Below, in pieces: positions 8,369 to 16,550 of a stretch of DNA of 64,000 nucleotides. Position 1 is the first letter of the stretch. Every line of letters starts with the position of its first letter. Both the position numbers and the translations under genes were made by a program. A model generated the notes under the pieces. That model saw only the letters and a program-made list of their open reading frames with translations, was not told the origin of the DNA and did no database searches. The stretch is from assembly GCA_963823845.1 (NCBI GenBank), contig CAWGND010000009.1, forward strand, positions 186,001-250,000, in the 5' to 3' direction. This DNA comes from Alloacidobacterium sp963823845 (GTDB lineage Bacteria > Acidobacteriota > Terriglobia > Terriglobales > Acidobacteriaceae).

Positions 8369-10039
8369 TCACTGCACCGTGAGGCTCACCGTCGCGGTGT
8401 TATTGGCCAGATTGGGATCAGGCGTATCGGCCATAGTGGCCGCATTTTCGGTGATCACTGTGCCGGCTGGGGCCGTCACTTTCACCGTCAGCCGTACTGT
8501 CCACGTGGTGTTCGCTGCCATGACGCCGTTTTCGTGGCAGACGATCTGTCCTGTCCTCTGGTATGGCGGATGCGTGCATGTGCTCAGTCCCGGCGTGCCG
8601 GAGATGCGGATGTAGTCGAATGTTGTGCCTGCCGGAACCTGCGTATTTAGCGCTTCGTGATCGGCATTCGCTGGACCCAGGTCCCAGACCGGGAAGGCAT
8701 AAGTGAGCAGATCGCCCTGATGGACCGTCGTCAAAGTGGGTGTTATCCGCAGGAACAGATCGGCGCTGCCAGGCGCGAAGGCGTAGATATTGCCAGTTCC
8801 AGCGCCACCAATGGCGAAATTCTCGTATCCGGCACGAACGTAAAGCACCCCATCTACTATGGAGGGCGAAGAAATCAGATTTCCAGCTGTGTTATAACTC
8901 CAGAGTTTGGCACCTGTGCTGGCGTTCAGCGCGTACACATTTCCGTCAAGCGAGCCGACATAAACCACCCCATTTGCTACCGCGGGTGAGGACCACGCCT
9001 GGGCTCCAGTGAGATACTTCCAGCGAAGAGTGCCAGTGCTGGCATTCACCGCATGCACACTGCCGTCAAAGCAACCGATGTAAACGACGCCGTTTGCTAC
9101 AGAAGTCGAGGCATACTTGATGACTGATCCCGTGGAATAGCTCCAGAGCCGGGTTCCAGTGCCGGCGTCGAGTGCATGCAAGCTGCTATCGAGACCCGAG
9201 CCGACATAAACCACTCCATTCGCAACACTGGGAGAGGAAGTCATATAGCTCTCCCCAGCCCCAGGCCCGACGGTATAGTTCCACAGTTTGGCGCCTGTGC
9301 TGGCATTTAGTGCGTAAACATTGCCGTCGTCCGAGGGAACATAGACCGCTCCGTTCGCCACTGCAGGCGAAGCTTCCACAGCGTCTCCGGTGGCGTAACT
9401 CCACAGCTTTTCTCCTGTGCTGGCGTTCAGCGCGTATACGCTGTGATCATTGGAGCCGATATAAACCACCCCGTTCGCCACCGTCGGTGAGGAAAACGAT
9501 ATGGCGCCTTGCGTAGCAAAGCTCCACAGTTTGGTGCCCGTGGCGGCGCTCAACGCGTAAAGATTACCGTCATATGAGCCGATATAGACTATCCCATTCG
9601 CCACCGCTGGCGAGGAAACCACGATGTTTCCGGTATTGAAATTCCACAGCGTTGCGCCAGTGCTGGCGTTCAGCGCGTGAAGGATGCCGTTGTCCGAACC
9701 GAAATAAACCACACCATTTACCACTGCTGGCGAGGACAAGACGTAATCAAAGTAGGGACCGATGGGATTCTTCCACTTCAAATGCAGGTTGCCAACGTTG
9801 TTGATGCCAAGCACCGTCTCGGAGGCGTTCCAGCGCTGCATATTATCGCGAAGGAACTGGGTCCAGTCGGCTGGCGAGGGAGAACTGGCGGAGTTAGAAA
9901 CATTACCGGACATCTGACCATACGCAGACGTATTCGCAGCGGCCAGCATCAGGCAGAGCGGCGCGATGGCAAGCATTGAGCCCACAATTCTGAAAGAAGC
10001 AGTGTGCTTCCTGTGAGTGAGAGTGATCGGGAATTTCAT
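8369..10039 (-). CDS. Propeller array unit B: secreted 8-bladed PQQ-like protein with DUF11-like tail
   Basis: The product is 556 residues. The signal peptide ends near residue 42 (SAYGQ). The motif SPADWTQFLRDNMQRWNASE follows, then eight repeats of about 38-45 residues built on SSPAVANGVVYIGS..DGNVYALNASTGAKLWSY. Eight blades is the number in canonical PQQ-dehydrogenase and BamB-type propellers. A C-terminal domain (about 440-556; HQGDLLTYAFPVWDLGP to NLANNTATVSLTVQ) is DUF11-like, an Ig-fold seen in cell-surface proteins. No PQQ or calcium ligand set, haem motif or cell-wall anchor was recognised, so a binding or adhesion role outside the cell is more likely than dehydrogenase activity (inference). 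Its 3' 257 bp almost equal those of unit C. Confidence 0.88.
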   Translation of the reverse strand: MKFPITLTHRKHTASFRIVGSMLAIAPLCLMLAAANTSAYGQMSGNVSNSASSPSPADWTQFLRDNMQRWNASETVLGINNVGNLHLKWKNPIGPYFDYVLSSPAVVNGVVYFGSDNGILHALNASTGATLWNFNTGNIVVSSPAVANGIVYIGSYDGNLYALSAATGTKLWSFATQGAISFSSPTVANGVVYIGSNDHSVYALNASTGEKLWSYATGDAVEASPAVANGAVYVPSDDGNVYALNASTGAKLWNYTVGPGAGESYMTSSPSVANGVVYVGSGLDSSLHALDAGTGTRLWSYSTGSVIKYASTSVANGVVYIGCFDGSVHAVNASTGTLRWKYLTGAQAWSSPAVANGVVYVGSLDGNVYALNASTGAKLWSYNTAGNLISSPSIVDGVLYVRAGYENFAIGGAGTGNIYAFAPGSADLFLRITPTLTTVHQGDLLTYAFPVWDLGPANADHEALNTQVPAGTTFDYIRISGTPGLSTCTHPPYQRTGQIVCHENGVMAANTTWTVRLTVKVTAPAGTVITENAATMADTPDPNLANNTATVSLTVQ

Positions 10040-10137
10040 GACCTAACCTCCAGAGGAGCCCTGTATCGGTAGGGAGCAGAGGTGCCGCGGAGGGAGTTGG
10101 AGGCAGTTCAGTTCTGGCCTCCAGAGTAGCGAGCAAT

Positions 10138-10190
10138 GCGGACGCCGGCGTTCCGGGTTCGGTAACGCCCAATGGCGAGCACTCTACTCC
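10138..10190 (-). promoter_or_regulatory. Array leader box of unit B
   Basis: This copy has the longest perfect arms: GGCGTT pairs with AACGCC around an inner CCG/CGG. The minus-strand -10-like hexamer is TAGAGT. The box lies about 100 bp upstream of the unit B ATG at 10039. Confidence 0.6.
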
Positions 10191-10306
10191 TTGGCGGCAT
10201 AGGGAAACAACAGGATTCCACGATGGACGGGCGTTGCCCCCTCGACAAAGACGGTTGGCGTATGGATACGGTCCGACTCTGCCGTTCCGGCGAGAACTAC
10301 TGTACT

Positions 10307-11929
10307 TCACTGCACCGTGATGCTCACGGTCGCGGTGTTATTGGCCAGATTGGGATCAGGCGTATCGGCCATAGTGGCCGCATTTTCGGTGATCACTGTG
10401 CCGGCTGGGGCCGTCACTTTCACCGTCAGCCGCACTGTCCACGTGGTGTTCGCTGCCATGACGCCGTTTTCGTGGCAGACGATCTGTCCTGTCCTCTGGT
10501 ATGGCGGATGCGTGCATGTGCTCAGTCCCGGCGTGCCGGAGATGCGGATGTAGTCGAATGTTGTCCCAGCGGGAACCTGCGTGTTCAGTACTTCGTGATC
10601 GGCATTCGCTGGACCCAGGTTCCAGACCAGGAAGGCATAGGTAAGCAGGTAGCCTTGATGGACAGTCGTCGTAGATGGGATCACCCGTAGAAACAGATCT
10701 GAAGTTCCCCCTAGCGCGAAGGCATCCACATCCAAACCAAAAGGACCACCGCCGTGAAGATAGATAACTCCATTCACAATGGAAGCTCCGGAAACTATAG
10801 GCACTCCAGTGGAATAGCTCCACAGCTTGGCGCCTGTCACGGCGCTCAGCGCATAGAGGGTACCGTCCGACGAACCGATATACACTACTCCATTTGCCAC
10901 GGCAGGCATGTCAATGCTGCCTGTGACGGTATTCTTCCACATCATGGCACCGGTGCTGGCGTTTAGAGCATACACGCTGCCATCAGACAGCCCGACATAA
11001 ACAACCCCATTCGCTTCAGCAGGCGAGCAGTACGCATGAGGCTCAGCGTAAGCACTCCACAGCATGGCGCCGGTGTAACCATTCAAGGCATATATATGGT
11101 CACTACCACAGCTATAAACTGTCCCATTGGCTACCGCGGGCGAGGAAAAGCCACCGAATCCGGCGTCGATCCACAGTTTCGTGCCCGTGCTGGCGTTCAG
11201 AGCCAGCAAGTCGCCGTCCGCGGTGCCAATGTAAACTACCCCATTGGCCACGGCTGGGGAAGAAAACAAAGCCACACTCTCGTCCCTGACCCGTACACTT
11301 TCGGTAAAATAGCTCCAAAGCAGCCTGCCAGTCCTGGCGTTCAGTGCATACAGGTTGCCATCGGTTGATCCGATATAAACCACGCCATTCACCACCGTGG
11401 GTGCAGATTCCAAATAACCTCCAGTGTTGAAGCTCCACAATGCGGTCCCCGTTATGGCGTTCAGGGCATGCACGACACTGTCTAAGCCGCCGACATAGAG
11501 TATCCCCTTCGAAACTGCAGGTGTGCTCCCTGCAGCGACGAGATCGCTCCACAATTTCTCGCCTGTCGCGGCGTTCAGCGCAAACAAGGTACCGTCATAG
11601 GCGCTGGCATAAAGGATGCCATTCGTCACTACAGGTGAGGTAAAAGAATATTCCTGGTCACCCGTAATACCCTCCGCGAAACTCCACTTCAACTTAAGGG
11701 TCCCAACATTCTTGACGTTGAGTAGATCCTCATCCTGATTCCAGCGCTGCATGTTGTCACGGTGGAACTCGGTCCAGTCAGCGGGTGAGGGTGTGGCGGA
11801 CGTCTGCGCGCGTGCAGACATGTTGACCGCGGCCAGCATCAGCCAGAGCGGGCCAATTGCGAGCATCCGGCCCACAATCCTGAAAGAAGCATTCTGCTTG
11901 CGATTGGTGACAGAGATAGAGGATTTCAT
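10307..11929 (-). CDS. Propeller array unit C: secreted 8-bladed PQQ-like protein with DUF11-like tail
   Basis: The product is 540 residues with the family plan: signal peptide (ending MSARAQ), SPADWTEFHRDNMQRWNQDE, eight blades and the DUF11-like tail. Its blades are the most divergent of the intact units. Several lack the exact SSPAVANG core (for example TSPVVTNGILYASAYDGTLF and SGASIVNGVIYLHGGG), and one blade contains Cys in TVYSCGSDH. The tail is nearly identical to that of unit B, which contrasts with the divergent propellers and points to gene conversion. Function is as uncertain as for unit B. Confidence 0.88.
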   Translation of the reverse strand: MKSSISVTNRKQNASFRIVGRMLAIGPLWLMLAAVNMSARAQTSATPSPADWTEFHRDNMQRWNQDEDLLNVKNVGTLKLKWSFAEGITGDQEYSFTSPVVTNGILYASAYDGTLFALNAATGEKLWSDLVAAGSTPAVSKGILYVGGLDSVVHALNAITGTALWSFNTGGYLESAPTVVNGVVYIGSTDGNLYALNARTGRLLWSYFTESVRVRDESVALFSSPAVANGVVYIGTADGDLLALNASTGTKLWIDAGFGGFSSPAVANGTVYSCGSDHIYALNGYTGAMLWSAYAEPHAYCSPAEANGVVYVGLSDGSVYALNASTGAMMWKNTVTGSIDMPAVANGVVYIGSSDGTLYALSAVTGAKLWSYSTGVPIVSGASIVNGVIYLHGGGPFGLDVDAFALGGTSDLFLRVIPSTTTVHQGYLLTYAFLVWNLGPANADHEVLNTQVPAGTTFDYIRISGTPGLSTCTHPPYQRTGQIVCHENGVMAANTTWTVRLTVKVTAPAGTVITENAATMADTPDPNLANNTATVSITVQ

Positions 11930-12023
11930 TCGCGCGGCCTCCGGAGATTCCTGGGTGGGTTAGGGGCCGGGACGGCCGCAGGATGGAGGCGTTGACGTCT
12001 GGCCTCCGGAGCAGCGAGCAAAA

Positions 12024-12075
12024 GCGGACGTCGGCGTTCCGGGTTCGGTAAGCCCAACGTGGAGCATTCTTCTCT
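12024..12075 (-). promoter_or_regulatory. Array leader box of unit C
   Basis: The sequence aligns with the other boxes. The arms are weaker here (one mismatch, GGC/GCC outer pairs kept) and the -10-like hexamer is AAGAAT on the minus strand. Confidence 0.55.
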
Positions 12076-12209
12076 CCACAGATTTGCGATAGTGGGATGC
12101 CTCACCCATCAACGGCGTTGCTCTTAATCAATGAGGCATCATGGGGCAGCGCTGCGGGCTTCGCTTCAACTCAGGCGAGGTCAGGATTCGTTTTCCTGTC
12201 AATCTTCGA

Positions 12210-13856
12210 TCACTGCACCCTGACGCTCACCGTCGCCGTGTTGTGGGCCAGGTTAGGATCAGTCGTATCCCCTATGGTGGCTGCATTTTCGGTGATCACC
12301 GTGCCTGCGGGTGCCGTCACCTTCACCGTCAGCCGCACCGTCCATGTAGTATTCGGGGCCATACTGCCGTTTTGGTGGCAGACGATCTGTCCTGTCCCCA
12401 GATATGGCGGATGCGTGCAGGTTCCCAGACCCGGGGTTCCGGAAATGCGGATGTAGTCGAAGGTTGTTCCCTCCGGAACCTGCGTGTTCAGCACTTCATG
12501 AACAGCATTATCCGGACCAAGGTTCCAGACGGGAAAGGCATAAGTAATCAGGTCGCCTTGATGGACGGTCGTCGTAGATGGCCATATCCGCAGGAACAGA
12601 TCGGCGCCCAGGGAAAACGCGTAGAGATTACTTCCAGTAGTAACCACGTCTTCACGAAGAACGAATCCAGCACGGACGTAAACCACCCCATCCACAATGG
12701 CGGGCGAGGAACTCAGAGAACTCGTGGGATAGCTCCACAGCCTGGCACCAGTGCTGGCGTTCAGCGCAAATAAAGCGCTGCCACTCATCAGAATGCTATT
12801 GTCTTCTGCGCTAACATAGACCACTCCGTTCGCCACCGCGAGCCCGGAATCCACAGGAATTCCCAGATTAGAGCTCCACAGTCTGGCGCCAGTGCCGGCG
12901 TTCAGCGCGTACACATTGCCATTCAGGTCGCCGATATAAACCACTCCATTTGCCACTGCAGGCGTCGAAAACACACCCCCGGCAGTAGCGGTGCCAGTAT
13001 CGAAGCTCCACAGCCTGGCGCCAGTGCCGGTGTTTAACGCGTACACGTTGCCGTCACTCGAGCCGATATACACCACTCCATTCGCCACTGCGGGCGAGGA
13101 AGCTACATGCCCTCCTGCCGCGAAGCTCCACAGCTGGGCGCCGGTGCCAGCGTTCAGTGCAAACACATTGCCGCCGTCAGAGCCGATATACACCACCCCA
13201 TTGGCCACTGCGGGCGAGCCAAACACAGCGCCTCCAGTGTCAAAGCTCCACAACAAGGCCCCGGTGCTGGCGTTGAGGGCGTAGAGGGTGTCGTTTTCAA
13301 ATGCGCCGACATACACCACCCCGTTCGCCACTGCGGGCGAGGAACGCACCTCGCCTCCCCCCGTGGAATGGCGCCACAGCATGGCGCCGGTGTTGGCGTC
13401 CAGAGCATACACGTTGTGGTCGGAGGAGCCGACATAGACCACCCCATTCACCACTGCGGGCGAGGAGTCCACACGGTCTCCGGTGGCATAGCTCCACAGC
13501 TTGGCGCCGGTGCTGGCATTCAGCGCATACACGTTGTTGTCGTCAGAGCCGACATAAACCACCCCATTCACTACTGCAGGCGAGGATGTGAGGGCAAAGA
13601 ACGCACCGTTTGGTACCTTCCACTTCAACTTCAGGCTGCCGGCATTGCCGACGCCGATCGTCGTCTCATACGGATTCCAGCGCTGCATGTTGTCCCGGTG
13701 AAACTGCGTCCAGTCTGCGGGTGAGGGTGCGGTGGACGTCTGAGCATTTGAAGACGTGGCGGCGGCCAGCATCAGCCACAGCGGCGTGATTGCGAGCATC
13801 AAGCTCACAATCCTGAAGGAAGCAGTTTGCTTCCTGTTGATGAGGAGAGATCTCAT
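12210..13856 (-). CDS. Propeller array unit D: secreted 8-bladed PQQ-like protein with DUF11-like tail
   Basis: The product is 548 residues from ATG 13856 (MRSLLINRKQTASFRIV). The open frame extends 40 codons further upstream, but the start aligns with those of the other units. After the signal peptide (ending SSNAQ) and the SPADWTQFHRDNMQRWNPYE motif come eight blades; blade 7 carries a ~10-residue insertion (AEDNSILMSGSALF). The tail runs from DLFLRIWPSTTTVHQG to LAHNTATVSVRVQ and is the DUF11-like domain. The blades are rich in Gly/Asn/Thr and have no transmembrane segment. Expected location is extracytoplasmic. Confidence 0.88.
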   Translation of the reverse strand: MRSLLINRKQTASFRIVSLMLAITPLWLMLAAATSSNAQTSTAPSPADWTQFHRDNMQRWNPYETTIGVGNAGSLKLKWKVPNGAFFALTSSPAVVNGVVYVGSDDNNVYALNASTGAKLWSYATGDRVDSSPAVVNGVVYVGSSDHNVYALDANTGAMLWRHSTGGGEVRSSPAVANGVVYVGAFENDTLYALNASTGALLWSFDTGGAVFGSPAVANGVVYIGSDGGNVFALNAGTGAQLWSFAAGGHVASSPAVANGVVYIGSSDGNVYALNTGTGARLWSFDTGTATAGGVFSTPAVANGVVYIGDLNGNVYALNAGTGARLWSSNLGIPVDSGLAVANGVVYVSAEDNSILMSGSALFALNASTGARLWSYPTSSLSSSPAIVDGVVYVRAGFVLREDVVTTGSNLYAFSLGADLFLRIWPSTTTVHQGDLITYAFPVWNLGPDNAVHEVLNTQVPEGTTFDYIRISGTPGLGTCTHPPYLGTGQIVCHQNGSMAPNTTWTVRLTVKVTAPAGTVITENAATIGDTTDPNLAHNTATVSVRVQ

Positions 13857-13947
13857 GGCACAGCCTCGCAAAGATTCCTGGGTGGGGAGGGAGCCGGGAT
13901 GACCGCCGGATGGAGGCGTTGACGTCTGGCCTCCAGAGAAGCGAGCA

Positions 13948-13992
13948 GCGGACGTCCAGTGTTGCGGTACGTCCAACGTGCAGGATTCTACT
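13948..13992 (-). promoter_or_regulatory. Array leader box of unit D
   Basis: This is the most diverged box. Pairing is rewired: GGACGT pairs with ACGTCC instead of GGCGTT with AACGCC. The minus-strand -10-like hexamer is TAGAAT. Confidence 0.5.
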
Positions 13993-14059
13993 GGTTGCGG
14001 GCGCGTCTCACCCCTTCTTATTTCCCGGAAGTCCCCGATTCGTTTTTCCTAATTGCCGT

Positions 14060-15456
14060 TCACTGCACTGTGATGCTCACCGTCGCTGTGTTGTTGGCCA
14101 GATTCTGATCAGGCGTATCGGCGGCGGTGGCCGCATTTGCGGTGATCACCGTGCCTGACAGCGCCGTCACCTTCACCGTCAGCCGCCCTGTCCACGTGGT
14201 GTTGGGAGCCATGGCGCCGTTTTCGTGGCAGACGATCTGTCCTGTTCCCTGGAATGGCGGAGTCGTGCAGGTGCCCAGACCCGGTGTGCGAAGATGCGGA
14301 TATAGTCGAAGGTTGTGCCTGCCGGCACCTGCGTCATCAGCACTTCATGACTGGCGGCGACTGGTCCCAGGTTCCATACCGGAAAGGCGTAGGTAATCAG
14401 ATCGCCCTGATGGACCGTCGCCGGAGTGGGTTGAATCCGCAGGAACAGTTCGGCTCCCAAGGAAAACGCCTCGAGAGAATCAAAAGTAGGGGGTAGGTCT
14501 GATCCGCTCGCACTACGGACATAAAGCATCCCGTTCGCAATGGTGGGTGAGGAGAGCCCAGCGTATCCGTTGGGATTGTTGGTAGAGCTCCACAGTTTGG
14601 CGCCCGTGCTGGCGTTCAGCGCGTATATGGGTCCATCGTTGAGATAGACGACCCCATTCGCCACTGCGGGAGAAGAAGGAAGACCTCCTCCCGAGCCTTC
14701 TGGAAAATAGCTCCACAGCTTGGTGCCGGTGCTGGCGTTCAGCGCATATAGGGTGTCGACGGAGTAGATATAGACTACCCCGTTGGCCACCGCGGGTGAG
14801 GTATCCACTTGGTTTCCTGTGTTATAGCTCCACAGCTTGGCGCCGGTGCTGGCGTTCAACGCATACACGTTATGGTCAAACGAGCCGATATAAACCGCCC
14901 CATTCGCTACTGCGGGGGACGAGAAAAACCCAGTGCTTCCAGCGGCAAAGCTCCACAGCTTGGCACCGGTGCTCGCGTTCAAGGCAAGCACGCCATTGGA
15001 GCCGATATAGACTACCCCGTTCGCCACTGCGGGCGAGGAAGTCGGATCGCCTCCGGGGGCGGACCACCGTATGGCGCTGGTGCTAGCGTCCAGCGCATAT
15101 ATAGTTCCGCCGTTCTCGACGAAATAAACCACCCCATTCACCACAGCAGGCGAAGATATCATAGAAGTGAGGCAGCACGAGCTTAGAGAACTATCCCACG
15201 CCAACGCCAGGCTGCCGACATTGTTGACGCCAAGGATCGTCTCATTCGGGTTCCAGCGCTGCATGTTGTCTTCGAGCAATTGCGACCAGTTGGAGGGTGC
15301 GGGGCTGGTGGTCGTGGTTAAAGTGGAAACGTCATTGCTCGTCTGCGCAGAGGTGTTGGCGGCGGCCATCATCAGCCACAGCGGTGCGATGGCAAGCATC
15401 AAGGTCACAATCCTGAAATGAGCAGTTTGCTCCCGGTTGGTGTGGAGAGATTTCAT
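14060..15456 (-). pseudogene. Propeller array unit E: 6-bladed, frameshifted in the DUF11-like tail
   Basis: The unit starts at ATG 15456 (MKSLHTNREQTAHFRIV) with signal peptide, the SNWSQLLEDNMQRWNPNE motif and only six blades (other intact units have eight). In the tail, after TFDYIRI, the frame shifts near 14290, where the other units read GTGCCGGAGATG and this one has one base fewer. Translation then ends at 14179 in unrelated sequence. The downstream DNA still encodes the rest of the domain in the original frame (TGRLTVKVT to NNTATVSITVQ) down to the stop at 14060. If expressed it would be a propeller without a complete tail. The frameshift could be real or an error; the two missing blades are real structure. 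Confidence 0.8.
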
Positions 15457-15549
15457 GGCGCAGCCTCGCAGACTTCTTACATCTGTAGGGAGCGGAGGCG
15501 TCGCGTGGGAGGAGGCGTTGGGTTGTGGCCTCGCGAGGGAGTGAGCAAA

Positions 15550-15600
15550 GCAGACGCCGGCGTTCCGGTTTCGCACCCAATGCGGAGGATCATACTATTT
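15550..15600 (-). promoter_or_regulatory. Array leader box of unit E
   Basis: The minus-strand -10-like hexamer is a good TATGAT. The inverted repeat is imperfect because two bases present in unit G are missing between the arms. Confidence 0.55.
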
Positions 15601-15729
15601 GCGAGCGCGCCTCACCCGTTTTTTTCCGTGAAATCCGCGCTCCCGTTTTCACTTTACCGTAAGGCTACCGGCGCTCGTGTCAACAGAATTCTCGCCTGTG
15701 CCGTTTCCGGAATCCGGAAACGCGCCTGG

Positions 15730-15891
15730 TCACGGCACGTCCCCCCGCTTCGTCAAAGACATCGCCAGTTTCGTTAACCCAGCCCCCGCGAAGCCGAAGA
15801 TTGCCCACCAGGGCGCAAAGACCGCGAAGGCCACACCGGCCGTAATGGCCACTACCCAAAGCACGATTGCAAAGTAGACTTTATGATTCAT
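15730..15891 (-). CDS. Small hydrophobic protein, 53 residues, inside the propeller array
   Basis: I do not recognise a family. The product starts MNHKVYFAIVLWVVAITAGV and continues through AFAVFAPWWAIFGFAGAGL to a short basic end (KRGDVP). This predicts one or two membrane helices (about 5-26 and 28-46) with a positive cytoplasmic end. The ATG overlaps the stop of the preceding open frame by 4 bases (ATGA), a classic sign of translational coupling. It lies where the body of unit F should be, so it arrived with foreign sequence that replaced that body, or survives from an older gene pair. Confidence 0.55.
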   Translation of the reverse strand: MNHKVYFAIVLWVVAITAGVAFAVFAPWWAIFGFAGAGLTKLAMSLTKRGDVP

Positions 15892-16298
15892 AGTTGCCCA
15901 CCCCCGTGGGCTACTACCATTTCCAGCTCGTCGAGTCCATGATCACGTCCGTGTCCCCGGCCTTCATCCATCTTCGGGATGATCTGCACCAGTTCGGCCA
16001 GGGCCGCGGCGCGCTCTGCGGGCAACGATTACGTAGCCTCTGACGCGAGTTCTTCCGGCAACACCTGGCAGCGCCCTTCGACCAACTGCGGCAAGAAGCG
16101 CCGAGGCTGGAACTCGGTCTAGTCCCCGGGTGAGGACGGAGCGGTGCTTGTGGCGGCAGCCGTATTAGACATCTGTGCATACGCGGAAGTGTTGGCTGCG
16201 GCCAGCATCAGCCACAGCGGCGCGATGGCAAGCATCCAGCCCACCATCCTGAAAGAAGCAGTCTGCTCCCTGTGAGTAAGGCAGAGAGAGAATTTCAT
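15888..16298 (-). pseudogene. Propeller array unit F: remnant fused to a decayed unknown gene
   Basis: From ATG 16298 the family signal peptide is intact (MVGWMLAIAPLWLMLAAANTSAYAQ), followed by APSSPGD. TAG then stands exactly where all other units have the Trp codon of the DWTQF motif. The frame continues as TEFQPRRFLPQLVEGRCQVL, which is not propeller. It meets TAA near 16033, then reads LPAERAAALAELVQIIPKMD to a TGA at 15888 that overlaps the start of the small membrane ORF. So the signal end of a propeller gene was joined to another gene, which later decayed. Traces of the family 3' end remain near 15655-15685. Confidence 0.65.
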
Positions 16299-16406
16299 AG
16301 CGCAGCCTCCAGAGATTTTCAGCATCGCTAGGGAGCCGAGGCGTCACGCGAATGAAGGCGGCTGGGGAGGCGGCTGGGTTCTGTCCTCGGAAAGAATTGA
16401 AGCAAA

Positions 16407-16458
16407 GCGGACGTCGGCGTTCCGGTTCGATAACGCCTAGTGCCGAGCACTCTACTCC
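16407..16458 (-). promoter_or_regulatory. Array leader box of unit F
   Basis: The box is well preserved although the gene is dead: six perfect arm pairs (GGCGTT/AACGCC) and a -10-like TAGAGT on the minus strand. Confidence 0.55.
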
Positions 16459-16550
16459 TGAGCGGCGCAGGAAACAAGAGAATTCGCACATCGACGAGGA
16501 CTGAGACATGGCGGCGTGCGCTCCGCATGCCTCCGTCCTTCCAGCGAGAA

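Noticed and set aside
8309..14396. Long plus-strand ORFs across the propeller array
   Set aside because: They are antisense shadows of the minus-strand units; their translations are Arg/Cys/Trp-rich and repeat only because the blades repeat.
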